Positions 44,487 through 52,185 of a DNA stretch of 64,000 nt are shown one piece after another. This stretch comes from Lachnospiraceae bacterium UBA7196 (GTDB lineage: Bacteria > Bacillota > Clostridia > Lachnospirales > Lachnospiraceae). Position 1 is the stretch's first letter, and every line of letters starts with the position of its first letter. Both the position numbers and the translations under genes were made by a program. Location: positions 62,001 through 126,000 of the forward strand of contig DKUU01000006.1 in NCBI GenBank assembly GCA_002490835.1, read 5' to 3'. The notes beneath the pieces are model-generated. The model was not told where the DNA came from. It saw nothing but the letters and a program-made list of their open reading frames with translations, and searched no databases.

Positions 44487-45414
44487 TTTCTTCCACGCTC
44501 CCCTCTTCCCTGCCTGTGATATTAAGGAATACGTCGTCCATCGTTCCCTGCACCATCTCAAATCCTGCCAGCTGACTCTCATATTTCTCCAGCAGTGGAA
44601 GCGCCTGCATACTGTTTTCCACCGTCAGTACGACGTACTCTTCCTTTTTCCGGAAAGACAGGCCGTCCGCAGTAAGCGTCTCCATCAGCGCCTTTTCCTT
44701 CCCTTCCATGGGAATCAGCCGCAATTTATCTTTCGCATAGCGCTCCTTTAGGGAAAAAGGTGTCCCCTGCTCTTTGATGTGTCCGGCATCCAGTACGGCG
44801 ATGGTGCTGGCTCTGGCCGCTTCTTCCATGTAATGCGTGGTCAAAAACACCGTCATCTTCATCTCCCGCCGCAGCTTTTCCACGCTTTCCCACACGGCCT
44901 TGCGGGTCGCCGGATCAAGACCTGTAGTCGGCTCATCCAAAAACAGGACCTCCGGCACATGTAAGAGCGCCCCCGCGATCTCACACCGTCTTTTCTGCCC
45001 GCCGGAAAGCTTCGCATACCGCCTGTTATAAACATCCTGCAAGCCCATGATCTCGCAGACGTCCGAAAGATGCTTTTTTAACTTCGTCCGGTCATTCTCA
45101 TACAGACTCCCCCTGACCAGTAGATTTTCCTTCACGCTCAACCGCAGATCCAGACAGTTGTTCTGCCTGACCACGCCAATCTTCCTGCGGATCACCTCGT
45201 TGTCCTTCCCCAGACGGTAACCGCAGATTTCCGCCGTACCAGCCGTCTGCGCAAACAGGGTACAAAGCATATTGATGGTGGTGGACTTGCCCGCGCCGTT
45301 GACCCCAAGAAAGCCGAACAGCTCCCCCTTCTCAATCTGAAAACTGATATCGTCCACCGCCCTGACTTCCTTAAATTGTTTCACCAGATGTTCTACTCTC
45401 ACTGCCGTTTCCAT
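44476..45414 (-). CDS. ABC-2 exporter ATP-binding protein (second cassette)
   Basis: 312 residues, DrrA-like. Walker A GFLGVNGAGKSTTINML, signature LSGGQKRRCEIAGALL, Walker B VLFLDEPTTGLDPAT, switch LTTHYMEEA, then a ~90-residue C-terminal domain ending in acidic EEGSVEENEI. RBS AAGAAGGAGG. Upstream are a weak promoter and the motif shared with the first cassette. Confidence 0.94.
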   Translation of the reverse strand: METAVRVEHLVKQFKEVRAVDDISFQIEKGELFGFLGVNGAGKSTTINMLCTLFAQTAGTAEICGYRLGKDNEVIRRKIGVVRQNNCLDLRLSVKENLLVRGSLYENDRTKLKKHLSDVCEIMGLQDVYNRRYAKLSGGQKRRCEIAGALLHVPEVLFLDEPTTGLDPATRKAVWESVEKLRREMKMTVFLTTHYMEEAARASTIAVLDAGHIKEQGTPFSLKERYAKDKLRLIPMEGKEKALMETLTADGLSFRKKEEYVVLTVENSMQALPLLEKYESQLAGFEMVQGTMDDVFLNITGREEGSVEENEI

Positions 45415-45440
45415 ACGCCCCTCCTTCTTTGTATGGGCCT

Positions 45441-45469
45441 ATGGTAGCGCGTGCGGACATTTCCGGCAA
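45441..45469 (-). promoter_or_regulatory. Promoter of the second ABC-2 exporter operon
   Basis: Minus strand -35 TTGCCG (45464-45469), 17-base spacer, -10 TACCAT (45441-45446). Both hexamers are poor, consistent with a need for an activator. Confidence 0.5.
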
Positions 45470-45480
45470 TAAAAGAGCAG

Positions 45481-45498
45481 GTAAGTGGTAAATTTGCG
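45481..45498 (-). promoter_or_regulatory. Shared motif upstream of the second ABC operon
   Basis: Minus strand CGCAAATTTACCACTTAC, the counterpart of 40897-40914. It is 11 bases upstream of the -35, against 32 in the other cassette; the 21-base difference is two helical turns, so both sites would face the polymerase similarly. Confidence 0.55.
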
Positions 45499-45515
45499 GG
45501 GGTAAGATGCGTGAA

Positions 45516-45529
45516 ACTACTGCAGTAGT
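45516..45529. promoter_or_regulatory. BlaI-type operator, upstream copy
   Basis: Perfect 14-bp palindrome ACTACTGCAGTAGT, abutting the -35 of the blaI-like promoter. Dyads of the ACTAC/GTAGT type are typical of BlaI/MecI-family repressors. Confidence 0.75.
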
Positions 45530-45530
45530 A

Positions 45531-45559
45531 TTGACTTCCTTATACAAAAAGCGTATTAT
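45531..45559 (+). promoter_or_regulatory. Promoter of the blaI-blaR1-like operon
   Basis: -35 TTGACT (45531-45536), 17-base spacer, -10 TATTAT (45554-45559), bracketed by two operator-like palindromes. Confidence 0.82.
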
Positions 45560-45573
45560 ATTATCAGGTGCAA

Positions 45574-45587
45574 ACTACTGCGGTCTT
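45574..45587. promoter_or_regulatory. BlaI-type operator, downstream copy
   Basis: ACTACTGCGGTCTT matches the upstream operator in the left half and is degenerate in the right half. It covers the expected early transcribed region, 15 bases past the -10, so bound repressor would block promoter escape. Confidence 0.6.
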
Positions 45588-45606
45588 ATGAATAGGGAGG
45601 GCGTAA

Positions 45607-45965
45607 ATGGATATCAAACTTTTTGATTCGGAATTGAAAGTGATGAACGTACTTTGGCGGGAAGGAGATACCACGGCAAAGCATATATCAGACGTTCTGA
45701 AAGCGGAAACCGGCTGGAATATGAATACCACCTATACGCTGATAAAAAGGTGCATCAAAAAAAGGCAATCAAGCGCTCTGAACCTAACTTTATGTGTCAT
45801 GCGCTAATTTCCAAAGAAGAGGTACAGGAAGCGGAAACAAATGAACTCATCAATAAAATCTATGACGGTTCTGCCGACAAACTGTTTGCTTCTCTCTTAG
45901 GCAGAAAGATACTGACTGCAGAGCAGATTGAAGCGTTAAGGCAGATCGTCGGGAATTTGGAATGA
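45607..45965 (+). pseudogene. BlaI/MecI-family repressor interrupted by a -1 frameshift at an A7 run
   Basis: The winged-helix N-terminus (FDSELKVMNVLWREGDTTAK, WNMNTTYTLIKRC) is read in frame from ATG 45607 (RBS GGGAGG) and would end at 45807. The family C-terminus (KAIKRSEPNFMCHALISKEE, GRKILTAEQIEAL) is in the -1 frame and ends at 45965. The frames join exactly at the A7 run 45757-45763 (codons ATC AAA AAA AGG), giving a normal 119-residue BlaI. It could be a real or phase-variable indel, programmed or transcriptional slippage on A7, or a sequencing error. Unslipped product would keep DNA binding but lose the dimerisation/cleavage half. It forms an operon with the M56 peptidase gene. Confidence 0.85.
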
Positions 45966-45975
45966 GGTGATGTAT

Positions 45976-47343
45976 ATGAGTTTATTGCAAATGAGTATTT
46001 ACGGCGCAATCCTCATTTTGGCAGTTGTTGTAATACGTGCGGCCGCAATCAACAGACTGCCTAAAAAAACATTTTTGGTTTTATGGGGTCTTGTCCTTAT
46101 CAGATTATTGATACCGTTTTCTATTCCGTCCGTATTCAGTGTCTATTCCTTGATCGGGCAGAATACGGCGGTCAGTCATCTACGGCAGACGACTGTAAGT
46201 TATTTTGCTCCGGTCATACAGGGAAAACCTCTTGTATTAACAGGGGAAATATCAGATACGTCTGCAGTTCATGTTTCTTTGTGGTTTGTGATCTGGCTTG
46301 TGGGAATGTTACTTTGCGCGGCATTTTTTACTATATCCTACTTGCGCTGCCGCTTCGAATTTTCGACGTCACTGCCCATCCAAAGTGATTTTGTTAAAAA
46401 ATGGCTGGATGAGCATAAGCTGATGCGTCCCGTTTCCATACGGCAGAGCGACAGGATTTCCACCCCGTTGACTTATGGAATTTTGAAACCGGTTATCTTA
46501 ATACCACAAACAACAGACTGGAAAAACACCAGACAGCTGCAATACATATTTTTACATGAATATGTGCATATTTGTCATTTTGATACTGTAACAAAATTGA
46601 TTTCAACACTTGCCCTTTGCATCCATTGGTTTAATCCGTTTGTGTGGGTCATGTACATTCTTTATAACAGGGATATCGAACTTGCCTGCGATGAACGTGT
46701 GATACAGCTGTTTGGGGAAACGTCAAAAAAGGATTATTCGTTAATGCTGATCGACATGGAAGCAAAGAAAAGCGGTATAGAGCCTTTTTGTAACAATTTC
46801 AGCAAAAATGCGATTGAAGAAAGAATAACCGCTATCATGAATATCAAAAAAACTACGATTGGTTTGATGACCGGCAGTCTGATACTGGTACTTGTCATAA
46901 TGATATTATTTGTAACTTCCACCCAAAAGAAACAAATGATATTTGTTTTCGGTAGATTATTCGAAACTACAAATGAAGATGTTTCCGAAATGGTTATGCG
47001 GGAAGCGGAGGTTTCAGAGTATGATTCACCCTATATTGGCGTAATTGAATCTACCGTCAGCAGAGCGAAAGAACCAGATGCGGAACTTCAATCAAACTTT
47101 GGATGTATTGGTTCTGAAATCATATTTAACGGGAGCGGTATCGCCGTCAGACTGCATGAAAAATGGATACAATTTGAACCGGAGGGCCTTGACGGTTTGC
47201 AGCAAAACAGTATTACACAATCAGAAAAGACCGTACCTGACAATGCAGAGAGTGATGAAGAGATAGCATCGTTTGTAAAAAATATATCGGCTGACAGTAT
47301 TATGGTTGATATAAAACAGGTATTCGAAAAACCTTTCGCATAA
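45976..47343 (+). CDS. BlaR1/MecR1-type M56 metallopeptidase, no penicillin-binding domain
   Basis: 455 residues. N-terminal membrane segments (YGAILILAVVVIRAAAI, FLVLWGLVLIRLLIPFSI, LWFVIWLVGMLLCAAFFTIS), the M56 zinc motif FLHEYVHICHFDT, the downstream ELACDERVIQLFG, and a last membrane segment near residue 300 (GLMTGSLILVLVIMILFVTS). The ~150-residue extracellular tail lacks the SxxK/KTG motifs of beta-lactam-sensing BlaR1, so the inducer is not obviously a beta-lactam. Activated M56 proteases inactivate the paired BlaI repressor. ATG 45976 has AGGTGAT optimally placed; GTG/ATG at 45967/45970 are rejected. No beta-lactamase gene follows. Confidence 0.88.
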   Translation: MSLLQMSIYGAILILAVVVIRAAAINRLPKKTFLVLWGLVLIRLLIPFSIPSVFSVYSLIGQNTAVSHLRQTTVSYFAPVIQGKPLVLTGEISDTSAVHVSLWFVIWLVGMLLCAAFFTISYLRCRFEFSTSLPIQSDFVKKWLDEHKLMRPVSIRQSDRISTPLTYGILKPVILIPQTTDWKNTRQLQYIFLHEYVHICHFDTVTKLISTLALCIHWFNPFVWVMYILYNRDIELACDERVIQLFGETSKKDYSLMLIDMEAKKSGIEPFCNNFSKNAIEERITAIMNIKKTTIGLMTGSLILVLVIMILFVTSTQKKQMIFVFGRLFETTNEDVSEMVMREAEVSEYDSPYIGVIESTVSRAKEPDAELQSNFGCIGSEIIFNGSGIAVRLHEKWIQFEPEGLDGLQQNSITQSEKTVPDNAESDEEIASFVKNISADSIMVDIKQVFEKPFA

Positions 47344-47403
47344 TGAGTTGATAAAAGTATCTATCATCACAAAACAAAAAACACTTTTTTACAATGATAG
47401 GAA

Positions 47404-47431
47404 TTGTCTTTTACAAAATATATGATATACT
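47404..47431 (+). promoter_or_regulatory. Promoter of the hemerythrin gene
   Basis: -35 TTGTCT (47404-47409), 16-base spacer, -10 TATACT (47426-47431), about 30 bases before the start. Just upstream, CTATCAT (from 47356) and ATGATAG (to 47401) form an inverted repeat that could be a terminator stem for the previous operon or an operator. Confidence 0.6.
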
Positions 47432-47464
47432 TAATGCGAAGCCCGCGATAAAGGAGGTTTTCTT

Positions 47465-48280
47465 ATGTATCATTTTACCGACGACTGTCTGATCGGCGTG
47501 GAAGCCATAGACAACGAACACCGCGAACTGTTTCGCATTATCAACGACACGCAGGAGCTTTTAGACCATCAGATCATAAACGACAAATACGACCGCATCA
47601 TAGAGATGGTGGACCGTCTGGAACAGTATGCAGAAGAACATTTTCAGCACGAAGAAGAATATATGGAGACCATCCGTCATCCGGAATTGAATCTGCAGAA
47701 ACGGCAGCATTTATTTTTCCGCGATAAGATAAACGGCATCACAAATTCTTTTTCCTCTGACAACGCCCAACAGGAGATGCTTGAGGATCTTTTGCGCTAT
47801 CTTGTGACATGGCTGTACCGTCACATCATCAGCTCCGACCTGATGATAGGCAAGTTAAGACCCTCAGAAGAGCGTACCGCTCCCGTATTCACGGATACAT
47901 ACCTGACAAACATCCCAATCATCGATAAGGAACATAAGGAATTGTTCCGTATCATCGGCGACGTGTACCGCGTGATGACGGACGAGATGGCGCTTGATAA
48001 ATACGATGAGATCGTGCGGTTGTTAGAAGAACTGAAGGAATACACAAAATTCCACTTTCAAGACGAAGAACTCTATATGGAAAGCATCCATTATGAAGGG
48101 CTGGAAGCGCAGAAACGGGCACACGAAGCCTTTGTATCGAGGCTGGAAGAGATGGACCTTGATCACGTCGATGAAAACCAGCAGGAGACGCTGGAGGATC
48201 TGATGGAATTTCTGACGGAATGGCTGGTAAACCATATTTTGCACAGCGATAAGAAAATAGGTACAGGGGCGCAGGCTTAG
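47465..48280 (+). CDS. Double-domain bacteriohemerythrin
   Basis: 271 residues made of two tandem hemerythrin domains (~1-130 and ~140-265). Each has the full diiron ligand set: IDNEHREL, HFQHEEEYM, QHLFF and YRHIISSD in the first; IDKEHKEL, HFQDEELYM, HEAF and VNHILHSD in the second. Hemerythrins bind O2 reversibly; in strict anaerobes they are thought to scavenge or sense O2 or deliver it to reductases. Two domains in one chain with no attached signalling domain is uncommon. RBS AAAGGAGG; own promoter; strong terminator. Confidence 0.95.
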   Translation: MYHFTDDCLIGVEAIDNEHRELFRIINDTQELLDHQIINDKYDRIIEMVDRLEQYAEEHFQHEEEYMETIRHPELNLQKRQHLFFRDKINGITNSFSSDNAQQEMLEDLLRYLVTWLYRHIISSDLMIGKLRPSEERTAPVFTDTYLTNIPIIDKEHKELFRIIGDVYRVMTDEMALDKYDEIVRLLEELKEYTKFHFQDEELYMESIHYEGLEAQKRAHEAFVSRLEEMDLDHVDENQQETLEDLMEFLTEWLVNHILHSDKKIGTGAQA

Positions 48281-48297
48281 CGCCCCTTACTTTTTGC
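48266..48297 (+). terminator. Intrinsic terminator of the hemerythrin gene
   Basis: Stem GGGGCGC/GCGCCCC with 7-base loop, then TTACTTTTTG. It overlaps the last codons of the gene and separates it from the convergent kinase gene. Confidence 0.85.
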
Positions 48298-48298
48298 T

Positions 48299-49108
48299 TC
48301 AGGCAAATAAATACTGATACTTGCGCCGCTGCAGACGCATCAGCTCGCCCACCCTTTTCTTCGTTCCGGCCGGATATTTTGACTCGCTATCCAAAAGCTT
48401 TTCTACATCCGCATTCGTAAACCGGAATTTCAGATGCTGTCCGTACAGCTTTTCTACCGCATCCAACTGCTCGTCAAAATCCTGACAGAACGTTTTCGCT
48501 TTCGGCTTCTCATACAGCTTTTCTAAAGGAGACTCAAGGGGATAGTCCATCTTCGTATCCGCCATCAGGGACGCGCCGTGGTCAAAGGCCGGACAGTAAT
48601 GATACCTGCCTATTTCATCCCTTAACACGGCAATATTATGCGTATGCCTGTCCTCATTTAGGAAAAAGGCATCAATCGTCAAAAGAATGCTCAAGTATTT
48701 CCCAAACTCCCGCAGTCCTGTCAAATGTTCTACCTGTTCCACCAAAAACGCCGCCCTGTTCTCCACTTCCCTGATACGAAAGATGCTCTGGTACAGGCTT
48801 TCTCCGTAATGCTGAAAAAACAGCCTCTCCAATGTAATCAAATGCCAATGCTCCGGCAGAAAATGGTCGCTCTCACAGCCCAAAAAGACAGTCTCGTCAT
48901 ATCGGATCTGCACCGTGTCGTAGACAATGTAGGCCCCGCGATCCATTGTGGAAAACTGCAGCAAATGGGACACCAGATACTCCGCCAGCCCTTCATAACC
49001 GGTATAATCCGCCTTATACCACTTTTCCCCGCTATACCATTTCAGTTGATTCCCTTTCGAGGACTGTCTGCGCGGCCCGCCCGCATCCCCTTCAAACAAA
49101 GTTACCAT
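48299..49108 (-). CDS. HipA-like serine/threonine kinase (toxin candidate)
   Basis: 269 residues, much shorter than E. coli HipA (about 440). Kinase motifs: catalytic loop NEDRHTHN with D153 and N158, DFG-equivalent D176 in PAFDHGASL, probable ATP lysine K32 (KWYKAD) and helix glutamate E43. The 23-residue D153-D176 spacing matches D309-D332 of HipA. The N-terminal subdomain of HipA is absent. The frame extends to 49135, but ATG 49108 has AGAGG seven bases upstream. It overlaps the end of the HTH gene by seven bases, the usual antitoxin-first order. HipA toxins phosphorylate aminoacyl-tRNA synthetases; the target here is unknown. Confidence 0.75.
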   Translation of the reverse strand: MVTLFEGDAGGPRRQSSKGNQLKWYSGEKWYKADYTGYEGLAEYLVSHLLQFSTMDRGAYIVYDTVQIRYDETVFLGCESDHFLPEHWHLITLERLFFQHYGESLYQSIFRIREVENRAAFLVEQVEHLTGLREFGKYLSILLTIDAFFLNEDRHTHNIAVLRDEIGRYHYCPAFDHGASLMADTKMDYPLESPLEKLYEKPKAKTFCQDFDEQLDAVEKLYGQHLKFRFTNADVEKLLDSESKYPAGTKKRVGELMRLQRRKYQYLFA

Positions 49109-49668
49109 ACCTGATTCCTCTCTACCCGCAGCCAAAAATCATCGTCCGCCATCCTGCCCTCCGTCTTTTCAATGATCATCAGCGGATCGTAAAAGGGCAG
49201 ATTCAATTCTTCCAGCAGGAGCTTCATCTTATCCATACTTTCCGGAAAGCAGCGGGATTTTAAAAACATCTCGTACTGCTCATAGGTCGGCTCCTCAATT
49301 TTTCCGAACGCGCGGCGCATGACATCCTTTGTAAAATGATGGACACGCACCTGTTTCTCCTGCTGCGACACATCGATAATACTGTAGATATCTTCTTCTC
49401 TTCCATAGAAAAGACGCAGCGGCGCATGACACTGTGGCACACGAAAACGCGCAATACAGCCGGGGTCTTCCCGTATCAGTCTGCACAGCGTGACGATCTC
49501 GCCCTTGATCGGCGTTTTCTGTATCTCCCAACGCTCTATCGTCTTTACGGAGACATTGACAAAACCGGCAAACTGCGCCTGCGTCAGGCCGAGCGATTTC
49601 CGCAGAAGCTTGATTTCCTGTGCGGTGATTGTACTTGCGATCGCATATTGCTCCTGTCGTTTCTCCAT
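49102..49668 (-). CDS. HTH regulator with extra C-terminal domain, partner of the HipA-like kinase
   Basis: 188 residues. N-terminal helix-turn-helix (~15-70: TAQEIKLLRKSLGLTQAQFA, VNVSVKTIERWEIQKTPIKG) of the HigA/MqsA type. The remaining ~115 residues are unlike a simple antitoxin: a linker with RHFTKDVMRR-like basic character (HHFTKDVMRRAFG), then FLKSRCFPESMDKMKLLLEE and PFYDPLMIIEKTEGRMADDD. That last segment could correspond to the small N-subdomain missing from the kinase, as in three-part HipBST systems; this is inference. RBS AGGAGAGAATGC. Promoter and twin operators upstream. Confidence 0.78.
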   Translation of the reverse strand: MEKRQEQYAIASTITAQEIKLLRKSLGLTQAQFAGFVNVSVKTIERWEIQKTPIKGEIVTLCRLIREDPGCIARFRVPQCHAPLRLFYGREEDIYSIIDVSQQEKQVRVHHFTKDVMRRAFGKIEEPTYEQYEMFLKSRCFPESMDKMKLLLEELNLPFYDPLMIIEKTEGRMADDDFWLRVERNQVW

Positions 49669-49736
49669 TGCATTCTCTCCTGCCGTCTTCTGCCTATCCT
49701 CTCTGATTCAATCTGTTGATAACTTTCCCTGATTTT

Positions 49737-49765
49737 ACAATATCATTTATAAATACTTAATTCAA
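49737..49765 (-). promoter_or_regulatory. Promoter of the HTH/HipA-like operon
   Basis: Minus strand -35 TTGAAT (49760-49765), 17-base spacer, -10 TATTGT (49737-49742). The -35 lies in the centre of an operator-like palindrome. Confidence 0.6.
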
Positions 49766-49807
49766 GTAGTATTTTAAATATTTTAATACTTAATATGAGT
49801 AGATATT
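49752..49807. repeat. Twin operator-like repeats upstream of the HTH/HipA-like operon
   Basis: Two copies of AATACTTAATnnnAGTAG followed by TATT or ATATT, at 49752-49773 and 49785-49807, 33 bases apart. Each is itself an imperfect palindrome (AATACTT with AAGTA.TATT). The first covers the -35. The arrangement fits autoregulation by the HTH protein. Confidence 0.7.
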
Positions 49808-49818
49808 ATAAAACCCCG

Positions 49819-49854
49819 AAAAAACAGGCGTCACCATCCGCCGACCGTGACGCC
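49819..49854 (-). terminator. Intrinsic terminator of pta-ackA
   Basis: Minus strand stem GGCGTCAC/GTGACGCC with 12-base loop, then CTGTTTTTTC. Located about 50 bases past the ackA stop. Confidence 0.88.
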
Positions 49855-49904
49855 CGTCCTTCTTTTGATCTATTCACCACAACGCTCGTTACCGCTCTTC
49901 CGCA

Positions 49905-51101
49905 CTATTTCACCAAGCCAAACGTCTCTCTGGCGATCGCCAGCTCTTCATTGGTGGGAACCACCAACACTTTTACCTTGGAAGCGGGCGTGCTGACTTC
50001 CAGCTCCTCTCCGCGCTTATCGTTCTTTTCCTTGTCTAAGGCGATCCCCAGATACCCCAGCCGCTCGCAGGCAAGGCTTCTGACTAAGGGACTGTTTTCT
50101 CCCACGCCCGCCGTAAAGCAGATGACGTCCACGCCGTTCATAGCTGCCGTGTAGGCGCCGATGTATTTTGCCACCCGGTAAGCAAAGGTCCGGATCGTGC
50201 GCAGGCCTCTGTCCTCTCCCGCCACATAAGATTTCTCCAGATCGCGGAAGTCGGAAGATAAATCGCCGGACAGTCCCAAAACACCGGACTTTTTATTGAG
50301 TACCGTCATGATCTCATCGATGGTCTTATTTTCTTTATGGGCAAGGAACTCGATGATCGCCGGATCGATATCGCCGGAACGGGTGCCCATGATCAGTCCT
50401 TCCAAAGGTGTCAGTCCCATGGACGTATCCACGCACTTCCCATTCTCTACGGCGGAAATGCTGGCGCCGTTGCCCAGATGGCAGACAATAATCTTCATCT
50501 CCTCATACTTCTTGCCGAGAAGTTCTGCTGCCCGCTTTGACACATAAGAATGGCTGGTGCCGTGAAAACCGTATCTTCTCACCTGATACTTTTCGTAATA
50601 TTCATAAGGAAGGCCGTAGAGATAGGCTTCTTTAGGCATGGTCTGATGGAAGGCCGTATCAAACACACCCACCATTGGGGTGTCCGGCATCAGCTTTTTG
50701 CAGGCATCGATGCCAATCAGGTTAGCCGGATTATGTAAGGGGGCCAGATCGTTGCAGGCCTTGATCGTCTCCACCACCTCGTCGGTGATGATCGTGGACG
50801 ACGCGAACTTTTCCCCGCCGTGCACGATGCGGTGTCCCACCGCGCCGATCTCGTCAAGAGATTTCACCACGCCCGTCTTTTCATTCGTCAGGGCGTTTAA
50901 CACCAGCTCGATCGCTTTGGTATGATCGGGCATGGGGGTCACGGTTTCTTCCTTCTCCCCGCCCGCAGGCTGGTAGACAAGCTGGCTGCCGTCGATGCCA
51001 ATGCGCTCGCACAGGCCTTTCGCGATCTGCTTTTCCGTCTCCGCGTCAATGAGCTGGAATTTTAAAGAAGAGGAGCCGCAGTTGATTACAAGGATATTCA
51101 T
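49905..51101 (-). CDS. ackA: Acetate kinase
   Basis: 398 residues. N-terminus NILVINCGSSSLKFQLID, phosphate-binding HLGNGASISAVENGKCVD, and VRRYGFHGTSHSYVSKRAA. Interconverts acetyl phosphate and acetate with ATP formation, the main fermentative ATP step with Pta. The frame extends 26 codons further upstream, but ATG 51101 follows GAAGGTAAATAAA and gives the family N-terminus. Confidence 0.98.
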   Translation of the reverse strand: MNILVINCGSSSLKFQLIDAETEKQIAKGLCERIGIDGSQLVYQPAGGEKEETVTPMPDHTKAIELVLNALTNEKTGVVKSLDEIGAVGHRIVHGGEKFASSTIITDEVVETIKACNDLAPLHNPANLIGIDACKKLMPDTPMVGVFDTAFHQTMPKEAYLYGLPYEYYEKYQVRRYGFHGTSHSYVSKRAAELLGKKYEEMKIIVCHLGNGASISAVENGKCVDTSMGLTPLEGLIMGTRSGDIDPAIIEFLAHKENKTIDEIMTVLNKKSGVLGLSGDLSSDFRDLEKSYVAGEDRGLRTIRTFAYRVAKYIGAYTAAMNGVDVICFTAGVGENSPLVRSLACERLGYLGIALDKEKNDKRGEELEVSTPASKVKVLVVPTNEELAIARETFGLVK

Positions 51102-51121
51102 TTTATTTACCTTCTTTCTTT

Positions 51122-52123
51122 TTATGCTAATTGAGCTTGAACCGCAGTCAACGCCACCACACCCACGATATCCTGCCACGAGCAGCCGCGGGATAGGTCG
51201 TTTACGGGTTTGGCGATGCCTTGGAGCATGGGACCGTAGGCTTCGGCCTTGCCAAGTCTCTGCACCAGCTTATAACCGATATTACCGCAGTCTAAGTTAG
51301 GGAAGATCAAAACATTTGCCTTGCCCGCCACCTCGCTGCCGGGGGCCTTTGACTTCGCCACCTGCGGCACCAGCGCCGCGTCGGACTGCAGTTCTCCGTC
51401 GATGGTCAGATGGGGATACTGTTCGTGCGCGATCCGCGTCGCCTCCACCATCTTATCTACTAAGGGATGCTTGGCGCTGCCCTTAGTCGAATGGGACAGC
51501 ATCGCGATTATGGGTTTTGCGCCCACCAGACTCTTAAAGCTCTTAGCGGAAGTGTCCGCGATCGCCGCCAGTTCCTCCGCCGTAGGGTCCTGATTCAGGC
51601 CGCAGTCCGCAAAGAGGAAGGTGCCATTCTCCCCATATTCACAATCCGGCACATCCAGAATAAAAAAGCCCGATACCAGCTTCACGCCCGGCGCGGTCTT
51701 CAAGATCTGCAGGGCCGGCCGCAGCGTATCCGCGGTCGCGTGACAGGCGCCCGCCACCATCCCGTCCGCGTCGTTCGCCTTCACCATCACCACGCCGAAG
51801 GTGAGATAATCTTTTAACAGGATCTCTCTTGCCTTCTCCGGCGTCATGCCCTTATTCTTTCGGATTTCAAACAAGAGATCGACATACTCGTCCAGCTTCT
51901 CCGTTTTCTCCGGATCGATGATCTGCACCCCGTCAAGCTCTACCTCCAGCCAGCCGGCACCGTCCATGATCTTTTCTTCGTTCCCCACCATAATGATATC
52001 GGCGATCCCCTCTTTCAAAATATTGGCCGCAGCGATCAGCGTCCGCTTATCGTTTGTTTCCGGCAGGACGATGGTCTTTTTGTCGCTCCTTGCCTTTTCC
52101 TTCATCAGATCAATATAAGACAT
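51122..52123 (-). CDS. pta: Phosphate acetyltransferase
   Basis: 333 residues, the short Pta without the N-terminal regulatory DRTGG domain. Motifs: SDKKTIVLPETNDKRTL, MVAGACHATADTLRPALQIL, FADCGLNQDPTAEELA. Converts acetyl-CoA to acetyl phosphate. RBS AAGGAGGGTATAGCT; the ackA start is 20 bases downstream. Confidence 0.98.
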   Translation of the reverse strand: MSYIDLMKEKARSDKKTIVLPETNDKRTLIAAANILKEGIADIIMVGNEEKIMDGAGWLEVELDGVQIIDPEKTEKLDEYVDLLFEIRKNKGMTPEKAREILLKDYLTFGVVMVKANDADGMVAGACHATADTLRPALQILKTAPGVKLVSGFFILDVPDCEYGENGTFLFADCGLNQDPTAEELAAIADTSAKSFKSLVGAKPIIAMLSHSTKGSAKHPLVDKMVEATRIAHEQYPHLTIDGELQSDAALVPQVAKSKAPGSEVAGKANVLIFPNLDCGNIGYKLVQRLGKAEAYGPMLQGIAKPVNDLSRGCSWQDIVGVVALTAVQAQLA

Positions 52124-52185
52124 AGCTATACCCTCCTTTATGTACGGTACACACAGTCGTCCGGGTTTGCCCGACGCCTATGTCC

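Noticed and set aside
47344..47403. CTATCAT/ATGATAG inverted repeat as a strong terminator of the blaR1-like gene
   Set aside because: The stem is only seven bases with a ~32-base loop and no following T-tract; it is mentioned only as a possibility.
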